36,110 nt of DNA from Pseudomonadota bacterium (GCA_025352885.1 JANXRZ010000104.1:1-36110), one strand, 5' to 3'. Shown: positions 22,801 to 31,442, counted from the first letter of the stretch. The notes: generated from the letters alone by a model not told the origin. Numbers and translations: made by a program.

Positions 22801-23808
22801 ATGAAGCTTACCGACCTGCGCAGCGACACCGTGACGCGCCCTTCAGCCGGAATGCGCGCAGCAATGGTCGCCGCCGAAGTAGGGGATGACGTGTTCGGGG
22901 ACGACCCGACGGTCAATGCGCTGCAGGAGCGCGCGGCCGACATGCTGGGGTTCGAGGCCGCGCTTTTCTTTCCTTCAGGGACACAGTCGAACCTGGCCGC
23001 GCTCATGACGCACTGCCAGCGTGGCGACGAATACCTCGTCGGCCAGGAAGCGCATACCTATCGCTATGAGGCCGGCGGCGGTGCGGTGCTCGCTTCGGTC
23101 CAGCCTCAGCCGATTGCGAACCGGCCGGATGGGACGCTCGACCTCGCCGAAGTCGAGGCGGCTATCAAGCCGGACGATCCGCATTTCGCTCGCACGCGCC
23201 TCTTGGCGCTCGAAAACACGATCGGTGGAAAGGTGATCTCCCGGCAGTGGATCGCTGACGCACTTGCACTTGCGAAGCGCCGGGGACTCGCTACTCATCT
23301 CGATGGCGCGCGCATCTTTAACGCCGCAGTGAAGCTGGGGATTCCCGTCGCGGAGGCGTGCCGCGGATTCGATTCGGTCTCCGCTTGCTTGTCCAAAGGC
23401 CTGGGCGCGCCGGTGGGCAGCGTGCTCGCCGGCAAACGCGAATGGGTCAAGCGCGCCATCCGCGCCCGGAAGATCCTCGGGGGCGGCATGCGCCAGGCCG
23501 GCGTGCTGGCCGCGGCCGGACTGTACGCGCTCGAGAACAATGTGCAGCGCCTCTCAGAGGATCACGCCAATGCGGGGCGATTGGCCGACGGGCTCGGCTC
23601 CGTCAAAGTCCTTGTGGTCGAGCTAGTGCAGACGAACATGGTTTTCGTGCGCGTGGCGTCAGGTCAATGTGCCGCGCTCGAGGCCCATCTTGCCGCACAC
23701 CACGTGAAGGCGCTGGTTAAGCCGCGCACGCGGCTTTGCACGCACCTCGATGTGGATCCGGCGGGCGTCGACCACGCCATCGCCACCTTCAAGTCGTTCT
23801 ATCGCTAG
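22801..23808 (+). CDS. ltaE: low-specificity L-threonine aldolase
   Basis: This 335-residue PLP enzyme cleaves L-threonine or allo-threonine to glycine and acetaldehyde. It begins KLTDLRSDTVTRPSAGMRAA, a family hallmark, then GDDVFGDDPTVNALQERAA, LFFPSGTQSNLAALM and HLDGARIFNAAV (Asp and Arg contacting PLP). The PLP lysine is in SACLSKGLGAPVGSVLAG. It starts one base after the kup stop with no clear Shine-Dalgarno, so translational coupling is likely. The stop codon TAG overlaps by two bases the stop of the convergent exported-protein gene. Together with threonine ammonia-lyase (4920-6122) the window holds two threonine-degrading enzymes. Confidence 0.95.
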   Translation: MKLTDLRSDTVTRPSAGMRAAMVAAEVGDDVFGDDPTVNALQERAADMLGFEAALFFPSGTQSNLAALMTHCQRGDEYLVGQEAHTYRYEAGGGAVLASVQPQPIANRPDGTLDLAEVEAAIKPDDPHFARTRLLALENTIGGKVISRQWIADALALAKRRGLATHLDGARIFNAAVKLGIPVAEACRGFDSVSACLSKGLGAPVGSVLAGKREWVKRAIRARKILGGGMRQAGVLAAAGLYALENNVQRLSEDHANAGRLADGLGSVKVLVVELVQTNMVFVRVASGQCAALEAHLAAHHVKALVKPRTRLCTHLDVDPAGVDHAIATFKSFYR

Positions 23809-24161
23809 AGCTTGGTGAACCGCGCGTCGATGCGTGCGAGGCACTGCTGGAGCATTACGGTCTCGTGCTCCTTGCTCTTCATGGGCGAATCGAAGACGCC
23901 CTCTACCGCAGAGACGAGGAAAGCTTCGTCTTCCTCGTCCTGGGCAAACCAGCGCAACGCGGGTGGATGGCTGTGGATGGCCATCAGGTCGCCGTGCAGC
24001 CTGTCGAGGAACATCTCCCGCTTCATTCCGGCGTCGCGCGAGAGTGCCGCATTGCGGATGAACTCGCCGGCTTCGCGGCATTCCTGGACGGAAGGCTTGT
24101 GCGCATAGGCGCTTCCCGCGCATGCGCAAATGAGCAAACCGAGCAAAGCGTGCCTGACCAT
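23805..24161 (-). CDS. small exported protein of unknown function
   Basis: This 118-residue protein has a clear signal peptide, MVRHALLGLLICACAGSAYA, cleaved before HKPSVQE. The mature part (about 98 residues) is helical and rich in acidic residues and methionine. It has two cysteines (in QECREAG near the start and LQQCLARID near the end) that could form one disulfide, and a HSHPPALRWF segment. I recognise no family. The gene lies 9 bases downstream of the DMT transporter gene on the same strand and overlaps the stop of the convergent aldolase gene. Confidence 0.75.
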   Translation of the reverse strand: MVRHALLGLLICACAGSAYAHKPSVQECREAGEFIRNAALSRDAGMKREMFLDRLHGDLMAIHSHPPALRWFAQDEEDEAFLVSAVEGVFDSPMKSKEHETVMLQQCLARIDARFTKL

Positions 24162-24170
24162 GCCCCGAAT

Positions 24171-25112
24171 CTAGCCACTATCGGCTTGGGCGACTGTGCG
24201 CCCGGTCCCACTACCGAATTGCGCCCAGGCGACCCCCGCCATGGTGACCAGGGCGCCGGTCACCTTCAGCCAGGTGAAGGTTTCCCCCAGCGTGATCCAC
24301 GAAACCACGCCGGCGATGGGCGGCATCATGTACATGAGCGGCGCGCTTTTCGCCACGCCGCGAACCTGGTTGATCCAGGCCCATCCGAGCCAACCCAGGA
24401 AAGACGACAGCGTGACCGCATAGAACATCCAGAGCCACACGGTGCCCGGGAGAGCGCGCCACGGTTCAGCCAGGAAAACGGGGAAGGTGAAGACGAGCAC
24501 CGGAGGCGCGCCCACCAGCAGCGTGTAGCCCAACAGCACCGGGGCCCCGTACCGCGAGGTGAGCGGCCGGGCGACCACGGTGTAAAGAGAGAACAGGCCC
24601 GCGGCGAGCAAAAGCACCAGGTCTCCCAGCCCTGCCCGCAGGACCCCGCTCGAGAACTTGTCGGACATGAAAAGCAGGATCCCGAGGAACGCGGCCGCGG
24701 TCCCCACCACCTGCGGCGTGCGCAGCCGGTCGGCTCCCAGTGCGGCCAGGATCAGCAACGTCCACAGGGGGCCGCTCGTCAGGACGAGGGAACTGGAAAA
24801 CGGCGTGGATAGATGGAGGCCCCATGTGACCAGGCCGACATGCGCCGTGTGCCCGATCAACCCGGCGGCGATAAAACGCGGAACGTCACGCCTTGACGGG
24901 ATCGAGGCCTTGAACCGCCCGCGGTAAAGCCAAGCCAGCAGGCACAGGCCGAGGAGCAGCATCCACAGGAAGCGCACGAAAAGCAGGGCGCCGACCGAAA
25001 CCTGGTCGAGGATGATCTTGGTGACGGAGAAATTCACGCCCCACACGATCATGAGGACGATCGCGATCTCCAAAGACCAGCGGGACAGGCCTTTGGTAAC
25101 GGGTACGCTCAT
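24171..25112 (-). CDS. DMT-superfamily (EamA) transporter
   Basis: This 313-residue inner-membrane protein has about ten transmembrane helices in two EamA repeats. The first begins IVLMIVWGVNFSVTKIILDQ and the second begins LGDLVLLLAAGLFSLYTVVA. GLHLSTPFSSSLVLTSGPLW and MYMMPPIAGVVSWITLGETF are typical family blocks, the latter with the ending LGE-T motif. It probably exports an amino acid or other metabolite. The substrate cannot be told. It is probably the first gene of a pair with the small exported protein. Confidence 0.93.
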   Translation of the reverse strand: MSVPVTKGLSRWSLEIAIVLMIVWGVNFSVTKIILDQVSVGALLFVRFLWMLLLGLCLLAWLYRGRFKASIPSRRDVPRFIAAGLIGHTAHVGLVTWGLHLSTPFSSSLVLTSGPLWTLLILAALGADRLRTPQVVGTAAAFLGILLFMSDKFSSGVLRAGLGDLVLLLAAGLFSLYTVVARPLTSRYGAPVLLGYTLLVGAPPVLVFTFPVFLAEPWRALPGTVWLWMFYAVTLSSFLGWLGWAWINQVRGVAKSAPLMYMMPPIAGVVSWITLGETFTWLKVTGALVTMAGVAWAQFGSGTGRTVAQADSG

Positions 25113-25185
25113 GCAGCCGAGAATACAGTAAGGGCGGGCGGCCGATCCCCTACGACCGCTAGTCGCTCAGCCTTTGAGCCGGAAG

Positions 25186-25212
25186 CCGCTGCCCTCCCTC
25201 AGAAGGCAGCGG
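25186..25212. repeat. inverted repeat downstream of bactofilin
   Basis: CCGCTGCC (25186-25193) and GGCAGCGG (25205-25212) form an 8-bp perfect stem with an 11-base loop, 13 bases past the bactofilin stop. No T-run follows on the minus strand, so it is at most a weak or factor-dependent end of transcript. Confidence 0.4.
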
Positions 25213-25224
25213 GCGCTGCTTATT

Positions 25225-25764
25225 TCAGATCTTGGCCGGATTCGAGGCGCGCAGCGATCCGACGTCGCCGGTGATTTCGCCGCCTTCCTCGATCTTGATG
25301 TTTCCGTAGCGGATTTTGCCCGACACGCGTCCACTTGCATGGATTACGAGTTGCTTTCGGGCCGTGAGCTCGCCGTCGAAGCGGCCATGGATCTCGGCGA
25401 TGTCGATCGAAGCTGCGCCGTTGAATACGCCGTGCTCCGAAATCTGGATAACGCGGCTGTCGAGGGCGGACTCGACGCGGCCTTCGACGACCAGCGTGTC
25501 GCAGTCGGTGATCTCTACACCCTTCAGCTTCACTTCCGGTCCTACGATCAGCTTGCTGCCTTCCCCGGGCTTGGTACCTTCGCTTGTTTTCGGCGCTGCG
25601 GCAGGTGAGGTCAACGCCGACGCCTGGCGCGACGGTTCGCTGTTGGCCGGCGGCGTCACGGAAACGCCCCGTTCGGCAATTGCGGCAGCTACTGCCGGCG
25701 CAGGCGCAATGGGGCGAAAGCTGGTTTCTTCGCGGCGGCGGAACAAGTTATCTTTTTGCAGCAT
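25225..25764 (-). CDS. bactofilin
   Basis: This 179-residue polymer-forming cytoskeletal protein has residues 1-70 as a disordered Pro/Ala/Ser-rich tail (LFRRREETSFRPIAPAPA) and about 72-175 as the right-handed beta-helix of DUF583: KLIVGPEVKLKGVEITDCDT, LVVEGRVESALDSRVIQISE, GAASIDIAEIHGRFDGELTA and RVSGKIRYGNIKIEEGGEIT, with spacing of about 17-18 residues. Bactofilins assemble filaments near the membrane and influence cell shape or polar structures. The ATG at 25764 has GAGGGAG upstream. The longer frame to 25818 has no such signal and is not used. The gene is monocistronic, divergent from HupE. Confidence 0.9.
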   Translation of the reverse strand: MLQKDNLFRRREETSFRPIAPAPAVAAAIAERGVSVTPPANSEPSRQASALTSPAAAPKTSEGTKPGEGSKLIVGPEVKLKGVEITDCDTLVVEGRVESALDSRVIQISEHGVFNGAASIDIAEIHGRFDGELTARKQLVIHASGRVSGKIRYGNIKIEEGGEITGDVGSLRASNPAKI

Positions 25765-26008
25765 GAGGACTCCCTCGGTGGTTGACAAACAGGCACCGTG
25801 ACGCATGGATCGTGCCACCGCTATTTCCTAGATTCTTCATAGCGTTGCGAAATGCAGCTAAAGTAATTTTTGTCGGCAGCGCCCGACATGTGTCCGCACA
25901 CTTGAGAAGACGCCCGTTGTTTGTAGGGACTAAACGCATGTCGTGTCGGCACAACAATACTTACCCGATTGGCCACCTTGTAGAATCCGCGAAAGGGGAT
26001 GGCCAAAC

Positions 26009-26587
26009 ATGAATAACGGATACCTTTCCGCGCTCGTCGCGATCGGCCTGGTGTTGAGCAACGCAGTGCATGCGCATATCGGGGTGGATGCGCACGGAAG
26101 CTTCGCAAGCGGTCTGCTGCATCCGTTTTCCGGTTTCGATCACATGCTTGCCATGATCGCGGTCGGCCTGTGGGCTTGCCAACTGGGCGGTCGGGCGCTG
26201 TTCGCCCTGCCGTTTGTCTTCATTGCGACGATGGCGCTGGGCGCGGGACTGGGCATGACCGGCGGGGCGTTGCCGCTTGCAGAGGGTGCAATCGCCGCAT
26301 CGGTCCTGGTTCTGGGCGCGCTGATCGCTTTCGCAGCCCGCGCACCGTGGCAACCGGCGGCGGTCCTCGTCGCAGTGTTCGCCTTGTTCCATGGAGTGGT
26401 GCATGGTGCCGACATGCCGGAATTCGCCAGCCGGCCCGAGTACCTTGCGGGCGTCCTGATGGCGACGGCCTCCCTGCATGCTTTCGGCGTGGCTGCTGCT
26501 TTTCTTCTGCAACAGAAGGTGCGCCTCCTGCAGGCAACGGGTGCGGCCATTACGCTCGCCGGTGCCTGCCTTGTGGTGATGGGCTAG
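26009..26587 (+). CDS. HupE/UreJ family metal transporter
   Basis: This 192-residue inner-membrane protein has a signal-like first segment (YLSALVAIGLVLSNAVHAHI) followed by the family signature HPFSGFDHMLAMIAVGLWA, whose histidines and aspartate bind Ni2+ or Co2+. Five or six further helices follow and HGVVHGADMPE is another His-containing loop. Family members supply nickel to hydrogenase or urease, or cobalt for cobamides. No such enzyme is encoded in this window, so the metal's destination is unknown. The ATG at 26009 follows AAAGGGG by 10 bases. The 3' end overlaps the convergent thioesterase gene by 38 bases. Confidence 0.92.
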   Translation: MNNGYLSALVAIGLVLSNAVHAHIGVDAHGSFASGLLHPFSGFDHMLAMIAVGLWACQLGGRALFALPFVFIATMALGAGLGMTGGALPLAEGAIAASVLVLGALIAFAARAPWQPAAVLVAVFALFHGVVHGADMPEFASRPEYLAGVLMATASLHAFGVAAAFLLQQKVRLLQATGAAITLAGACLVVMG

Positions 26588-27014
26588 CGCACGAGAGCGG
26601 CCGTACTGGCAGCGGCCCTGCGAATACGGCGCTTGCACGCACGATCCGCGTCCCCCCCACATGCACATAACAATTCGCAAATGTCAGTCGGCCGCCGCTC
26701 TTTTGGACGTCCGTGCGTACTTCCAGCCAGTCGCCGACTTTGGCGCTCCCGGCGTAATCGATCGTGAGGCTTGCCGTGACGGCGCTCCTGGGCGGGTCGG
26801 ACAGATAGGCGATCGTGTACCCCAATGCCAGGTCGGCAAGCGTAGCGAGAAGGCCGCCGTGCACGATTCCCCGGGAATTGCAGTGCTTGTCCGCAGCGCG
26901 CAAGCCGATCGTGCGGTCGCCGCCTGTGCCTTTCGTGTACAGCGGTCCCACGAGCGTATTGAACGGGCTCGTGCGCTGAAGCGGCGCGAAGCCGGCGGGA
27001 ACGTCCGTGCTCAT
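26550..27014 (-). CDS. PaaI-type hot-dog thioesterase
   Basis: This 154-residue 4HBT/PaaI-family protein likely hydrolyses an acyl- or aryl-CoA. The active-site helix region is HCNSRGIVHGGLLATLADLA, with the HGG and Asp expected. TASLTIDYAGSAKVGDWLEV is the second strand block. The last 18 residues (PLSCASPSPQGRHRRA) lie opposite the HupE 3' end and look like read-through tail. The ATG at 27014 overlaps the stop of the upstream amidohydrolase as ATGA, so the two are co-translated. A longer frame to 27104 is rejected for that reason. Confidence 0.88.
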   Translation of the reverse strand: MSTDVPAGFAPLQRTSPFNTLVGPLYTKGTGGDRTIGLRAADKHCNSRGIVHGGLLATLADLALGYTIAYLSDPPRSAVTASLTIDYAGSAKVGDWLEVRTDVQKSGGRLTFANCYVHVGGTRIVRASAVFAGPLPVRPLSCASPSPQGRHRRA

Positions 27015-28693
27015 GCGGAGGCGAATTCGCGAAGGAGTTTCCCGGGCAGGCGCGAAAGCGGGAGCATGCCGTCCTTCCCGGCGATTCGCTCGCCGTTTAC
27101 CCACACACCGTGCACGCCGATCGCCTTTGTCGTAAGGCGCGCGCCGCCCGCGGGCAGGTCCCGTACCCGTTGCTTTGGGCTCCGATCGACAGTCGATGGA
27201 TCGAACAGCAGGAGGTCGGCTGCCTGGCCGATCTGGAGGCTGCCGCGGTCCACGATGCCGAACAGCTTCGCCGCCTGACCCGTGAGCCTGAAGATCGCCT
27301 GTGGCAGCGTCAGTTCGCCCTTGCGGCGCACCCAGTGCGCAAGCAGGTGCAACCCGAAGCCCGCATCGTTGAAGAAAGTAAGGTGCGCGCCGGCGTCCGA
27401 CAACGACACCAGGCTGTAGGGATGGCGAATGAGGCGGCCGACGGCTTTCTCATCGGAGTTCAGGGTCAGCGCGACGAAAACCGTTCGCAGGTCTTCGGCT
27501 AGAGCGAGATCGAAGAAAAAGTCCAGAGGATCCTTGCCGGATTCGGCCGCCAGCTCGGCGAGCGTCCGCTGCTCGTACTTCGCATGTTCAGGCAGGAATG
27601 TTTCCACCACCTGCACCTTGTCCCACTCGCCATTGAAATTGCGCACCTGCGCCGGCCTCTTGAGCTCGTCGCGGATCGATTGGCGAAAGACCGGGTCGGT
27701 CAGCTTCGCCTTGCGTGCCTCGCCTTTAAGCGCAAAGGCTGGTTTCCACGCGGCGAGGCTCTCGATGGGGTACGGCGACTCGAGCGTGAAGTCGAAAGAC
27801 AAAGGGCAGCACGAGATTGCGCCCATCATCGTCCGCCCCCGGCCGTTGGCCGCGCTGATCGCATCCAGCTCATCGAACACGACTGAAGGATTTGTCGGAT
27901 TGTGCAGCAGCGCGGCAACCACTACGGGCCGCCCGCTCTCGGCGGCGAGCGACTCTAGGAACGCCGGTGTGCTCTGGCCGCCCTTGGTGAGCATGAACAC
28001 GCCTTTGCCCGACTCCTTAAGGCTGGTAACCAGCGATCGAAGCTCGGTGGCATCCGCGAGGCGGGAGGGCATCGGAAGCCCACCATGGCCGTTGTGGGCG
28101 GGCGAAGTAGAAGTGGCAAAGCCCACCGCGCCGACGTTCATCGCCTCGACCACGATTGCGCGCATTTCGGCCACTTCATCCGCGGTCGCCGCACGCCTCG
28201 CGGCGTCCTCGCCCATCACAAAGGTGCGGATCGAAGAGTGGCCGACGAATGCCGCGATGTTCAGCGCCGAGCCCTGGCGCTCCAGCAGGTCCAGGTACTC
28301 GGGAAAGCTTTCGAAGTCCCAGCGCACGCCTTCCCGCAACGTCTCGAGCCCCATGCCTTCGACCTGTGTGAGGTTCTGCATCACGAGGTCGCGGTCTTTC
28401 GGCCTGCAAGGCGCGATGGTAAAGCCGCAATTTCCAATGATGGCCGTCGTCACGCCATGCGCAGGAGACGGCGTTGCGCAAGGGTCCCACGTGAGCTGGG
28501 CGTCGTAGTGCGTATGCGTGTCGATGATGCCCGGCATCAGCGCAAGACCTGCCGCGTCGACCGTTTCACGCGCCGGCTCGTCTACTTTGCCCAGCGCCGC
28601 AATGCGACCTTCGCTGACGGCGAGGTCGCCTCGCCGGCCGGGTGAGCCCAGGCCGTCGTAAAGCATTGCATTGCGGATGATGAGATCGTGCAT
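27011..28693 (-). CDS. D-aminoacylase-like amidohydrolase
   Basis: This 560-residue member of the amidohydrolase superfamily lies in the N-acyl-D-amino-acid deacylase branch. It begins with the beta-sandwich strand DLIIRNAMLYDGLG, then PGIIDTHTHYDAQLTWDP with the metal HxH, IIGNCGFTIAPC as in D-aminoacylase, FVGHSSIR, and VSLSDAGAHLTFF, carrying the late Asp. GQAADLLLFDPSTVDRSP is the C-terminal sandwich. It hydrolyses an amide or cyclic amide bond. The substrate is not predictable. It is followed by a thioesterase with ATGA overlap and diverges from the SDR gene across a 45-base gap with a dyad. Confidence 0.92.
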   Translation of the reverse strand: MHDLIIRNAMLYDGLGSPGRRGDLAVSEGRIAALGKVDEPARETVDAAGLALMPGIIDTHTHYDAQLTWDPCATPSPAHGVTTAIIGNCGFTIAPCRPKDRDLVMQNLTQVEGMGLETLREGVRWDFESFPEYLDLLERQGSALNIAAFVGHSSIRTFVMGEDAARRAATADEVAEMRAIVVEAMNVGAVGFATSTSPAHNGHGGLPMPSRLADATELRSLVTSLKESGKGVFMLTKGGQSTPAFLESLAAESGRPVVVAALLHNPTNPSVVFDELDAISAANGRGRTMMGAISCCPLSFDFTLESPYPIESLAAWKPAFALKGEARKAKLTDPVFRQSIRDELKRPAQVRNFNGEWDKVQVVETFLPEHAKYEQRTLAELAAESGKDPLDFFFDLALAEDLRTVFVALTLNSDEKAVGRLIRHPYSLVSLSDAGAHLTFFNDAGFGLHLLAHWVRRKGELTLPQAIFRLTGQAAKLFGIVDRGSLQIGQAADLLLFDPSTVDRSPKQRVRDLPAGGARLTTKAIGVHGVWVNGERIAGKDGMLPLSRLPGKLLREFASA

Positions 28694-28696
28694 CGC

Positions 28697-28713
28697 GCTG
28701 CTAGGATAGCAGC
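28697..28713. promoter_or_regulatory. dyad in a divergent promoter gap, possible operator
   Basis: GCTGCTA-GGA-TAGCAGC is a perfect 7-bp inverted repeat with a 3-base centre, in the 45-base gap between the divergent amidohydrolase and SDR genes. The position suits a shared operator. Confidence 0.4.
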
Positions 28714-28738
28714 CTCCCTTTGTCCAAGTCTGCCGCCC

Positions 28739-29497
28739 ATGAAAACCACCGACCTGTCAGACCTCACCGGCCAAGTTGCGATCGTTACGGGCGCAGCCCG
28801 TGGCATCGGCCTCGCGACGGCCCAGCTATTAGCCGAGGCGGGTGCTTCAGTCGCCTTGCTGGACGTGGATGGTGAAACGGCGCAACGCGAAGTTGAAAAA
28901 ATCGGCGGGAAGGCCGCCGCCTGGGCTTGCGACGTCGCATCCGAAAAAGCGGTCGAATCGGTCTTTGCCGAAGTGGTGAAGCGCTTCGGGCGCCTGGACC
29001 TGCTTGTAAATAACGCCGGCGTCGCCGTGCGCAAGCCCGCAGTGGAGTTGTCCATGGAGGAATGGCGACGCGTTCTCGACCTCAATCTCGGCGGCGTCTT
29101 CCTGTGCTCCCGAGTGGCTGCGCGTGCCATGGGGCCGCGGGGCGGGGCGATCGTCAATCTGGCCTCGATCATGGGATTTTCGGGCGGGATCTTTCCGAAC
29201 GCCTCGTACCAGGCTGCGAAAGGCGGCGTCGTGAACTTGACGCGCGCGCTGGCGCTCGAGTGGGCGGACCGGAAGATCCGAGTCAACGCGGTGGCGCCCA
29301 CATTTGTGAAGACCGACCTCACGGTGCCGATCTTCAGCAATCCGGAAGTGCTCGCCAAGGTCCACGCGCATACGCCGCTCGGTGTGCTTCCGGAGGTCGG
29401 CGACATTGCGGCGGCAATCCTCTACCTTGCAAGCCCGGCGGCACGGTGCATAACCGGGATTACTTTGCCGGTCGACTCGGGCTATCTCGCGAGGTGA
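28739..29497 (+). CDS. short-chain dehydrogenase/reductase
   Basis: This 252-residue classical SDR has the cofactor motif VTGAARGIGLATAQLL at residues 14-29, with Asp in LLDVDG favouring NAD(H), then LLVNNAGVAV, catalytic Ser in NLASIMGFSG, the YxxxK pair in ASYQAAKGGVVNL, and the C-terminal GITLPVDSGYLAR. It oxidises or reduces an alcohol/ketone group. The ATG at 28739 gives the usual distance to the glycine motif. Longer frames run into the divergent gene. It is probably monocistronic and converges on the outer-membrane protein gene 6 bases later. Confidence 0.94.
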   Translation: MKTTDLSDLTGQVAIVTGAARGIGLATAQLLAEAGASVALLDVDGETAQREVEKIGGKAAAWACDVASEKAVESVFAEVVKRFGRLDLLVNNAGVAVRKPAVELSMEEWRRVLDLNLGGVFLCSRVAARAMGPRGGAIVNLASIMGFSGGIFPNASYQAAKGGVVNLTRALALEWADRKIRVNAVAPTFVKTDLTVPIFSNPEVLAKVHAHTPLGVLPEVGDIAAAILYLASPAARCITGITLPVDSGYLAR

Positions 29498-29503
29498 GCC
29501 TCG

Positions 29504-30463
29504 CTAGAATTTGGCGCTGACGCCGACCACCGCCGCCTTGCTTGCGGTCAGCTGGACGCCGTTCACGTACTGGTAGAGCGGCAGCTGAAGGAATCCATAG
29601 ACCTGCAGGTCGCGGTTGACCGAGTAGCTGAACCCTGGGCTCAGATACCACGCTCGTCCGCCTGAATCCGCCGGCTCAGCCTGCAGGCCGGAATCCCGGC
29701 TGCGAAACAGCGCATTGACCTGAAGCATCAGGGCAATGCTTTCCGTGGTCTGGTGACGCAGGCCCGCGTCGAGCGAAAGCCGGCGTCCGGGACGATAGTC
29801 GGCACGCGAATTGAGCGGGGCCTGGAACAGGCCTTGCGCGAAGAACGACAGGTCGGCAAGCGGCAATGCGCGGGTGTAATAGGCCCCGATGAGCGCATCG
29901 GTCGTGCCGGTGCCGGGCTGGAGCGATCGTTCGGCGACGTCACCGCCGGAATTTCGAACGCCCGTGCGCCCGGTCGGAAGCTTGAGGCCGAAGTTCAGCC
30001 CGCTCCCCTGGAAGACTTCGCCGCTAGCGGGCGGTTCGGTGAAGTGGTAGCGGCCGAGCACCCGAACGTCTCCCGGCTCCGCGAAACTCCAGCGTTCAGG
30101 CACCAGCCCGCCGCCGTGGTTGTGGATATGGAAGTGATTGCGGTCCACGAACGGCGCGGTGACCGCCACCCCCCAAGTCGCGTCGAACGCGTAGTCGAGG
30201 CTGGCCAGCCAGTTGCGATTGATCGTATCCACCTCGTCGTGGTGCCGCAGAATCCTGCCGACGCCCACCTTGGCGCTGCCCGAGCGCGGCTGGTCGAGGT
30301 TGATGTACTCATAACGTAATCCGAAACGCGCGCCCTGTTCGGTCCACGCGCCCTGCACGTCGAAAGAAGTGTTGACGCTGCAGAACGCGGAGCCGCACGA
30401 GGCTTGCGCGAAACAGGTAAGGGATACGAGTGCGGCGGCGAGGGCTGCCTGTCTATAGAACAT
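29504..30463 (-). CDS. putative outer-membrane beta-barrel protein, His-rich loop
   Basis: This 319-residue protein has a signal peptide (MFYRQAALAAALVSLTCFAQ, cut near ASCGS), a possible disulfide CGSAFC at the mature N-terminus, alternating polar/apolar strands throughout and a C-terminal Phe (VVGVSAKF) as expected for BAM substrates. The conserved-looking blocks LRYEYINLDQPRSGSAKVGV and RHHDEVDTINRNWLASLDYA precede a striking NHFHIHNHGGG, which could bind metal. It may be a porin or channel. The true ligand is unknown. A TTG at 30466 lies just before the ATG and is not preferred. Same strand as the 2-hydroxyacid dehydrogenase gene 53 bases upstream. Confidence 0.78.
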   Translation of the reverse strand: MFYRQAALAAALVSLTCFAQASCGSAFCSVNTSFDVQGAWTEQGARFGLRYEYINLDQPRSGSAKVGVGRILRHHDEVDTINRNWLASLDYAFDATWGVAVTAPFVDRNHFHIHNHGGGLVPERWSFAEPGDVRVLGRYHFTEPPASGEVFQGSGLNFGLKLPTGRTGVRNSGGDVAERSLQPGTGTTDALIGAYYTRALPLADLSFFAQGLFQAPLNSRADYRPGRRLSLDAGLRHQTTESIALMLQVNALFRSRDSGLQAEPADSGGRAWYLSPGFSYSVNRDLQVYGFLQLPLYQYVNGVQLTASKAAVVGVSAKF

Positions 30464-30515
30464 CAACGATTTTCCGGTTCTGGATCAAGGTGCCCTTGTA
30501 GCACGGGCAATGCGA

Positions 30516-31442
30516 TCAATACCCCGCGTTGAAATCCACAAGGTTCAGCGCCGGCTGGCCCGAGCGGATCCGCTCGATGTTCTCCACCACGCATGCCATT
30601 GCGGTGCGCGGCTCGGTGAGTGCGGCCGTATGCGGCGTGATCGAGACGCCGGGCTGTGACCATAGCGGCGAGGAAAGCGCCAGGGGCTCCGTCTCGAACA
30701 CATCGAGATACGCATGGGCGAGGTGCCCTGAGTCGAGCGCTGCGATGAGATCCTTGACCACGACATGCGCGCCGCGCGCGACGTTGATGATGCAACTGCC
30801 TTTGGGCATCCTCGCAAAGGCAGTTGCACCCAGGATCCCCCGGGTTTCGTCAGTCAGCGGCAACAGGCAGATGACGGCCTGGCACCGGCCCAGAAGCTCG
30901 CCGATCCCAGCGCTTCCGGAAAACACCTCGATGCCAGGAAGGTTGCCCGAACGCCGCTTCCAGCCTGCCACTTTGAAGCCGAATGCCAGGAGCCTCGCCG
31001 CTACGGCCGTCCCAAGCTCACCCAACCCGAGGATCCCGATGGTGCGGTCCGAGGTCATGAACTGGGGCAGCTTGTGCCAGGTGCTGACAGCCTGCTGGGC
31101 GCGGTAGATGTAGTGATGGCGGTGATAGTCGAGCACGTGCGCAACGACCGATTCGACCATCGCAGCGACCATCCCTGGATCGATCAGGCGCGCGAGCGGC
31201 CTTGTTCGCGGGAAGGTAGGGTCCGCGAGCAGTCCGTCGACGCCCATCCACAGTGATTGCACGAGCTTGACGTTCGGGAGCGTCCCGATGACGCCTCTCT
31301 GAGGCGTGGCCACGAGCGCGATGTCGATCTCCTCGGCCTTGTAATTGTCGATCGTAAAGAAGCGATCCTGCGGCAGCAACTTGGACAGGCCGGGCAACCA
31401 GCGCTCGGCCGGCTCGATCTGGGAGAGGTAAAGGATGTTCAT
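30516..31442 (-). CDS. D-2-hydroxyacid dehydrogenase, GhrA-like
   Basis: This 308-residue NAD(P)-dependent reductase interconverts 2-oxoacids and D-2-hydroxyacids, for example glyoxylate or hydroxypyruvate. The cofactor motif is IGILGLGELGTAVAARLLAF. The catalytic triad is Arg in IINVARGAHV, Glu in DVFETEPLA and His in ITPHTAALTEP. The C-terminal half matches GhrA-type enzymes. The ATG at 31442 overlaps the stop of the binding-protein gene as ATGA, so uptake and reduction of one carboxylate may be linked. A longer frame to 31484 overlaps that gene and is rejected. Confidence 0.93.
   Translation of the reverse strand: MNILYLSQIEPAERWLPGLSKLLPQDRFFTIDNYKAEEIDIALVATPQRGVIGTLPNVKLVQSLWMGVDGLLADPTFPRTRPLARLIDPGMVAAMVESVVAHVLDYHRHHYIYRAQQAVSTWHKLPQFMTSDRTIGILGLGELGTAVAARLLAFGFKVAGWKRRSGNLPGIEVFSGSAGIGELLGRCQAVICLLPLTDETRGILGATAFARMPKGSCIINVARGAHVVVKDLIAALDSGHLAHAYLDVFETEPLALSSPLWSQPGVSITPHTAALTEPRTAMACVVENIERIRSGQPALNLVDFNAGY

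Noticed and set aside
23736-24812. A 358-codon open frame on the + strand
   Set aside because: It runs opposite both the exported protein and the DMT transporter. The signal peptide and membrane helices on the other strand are real.
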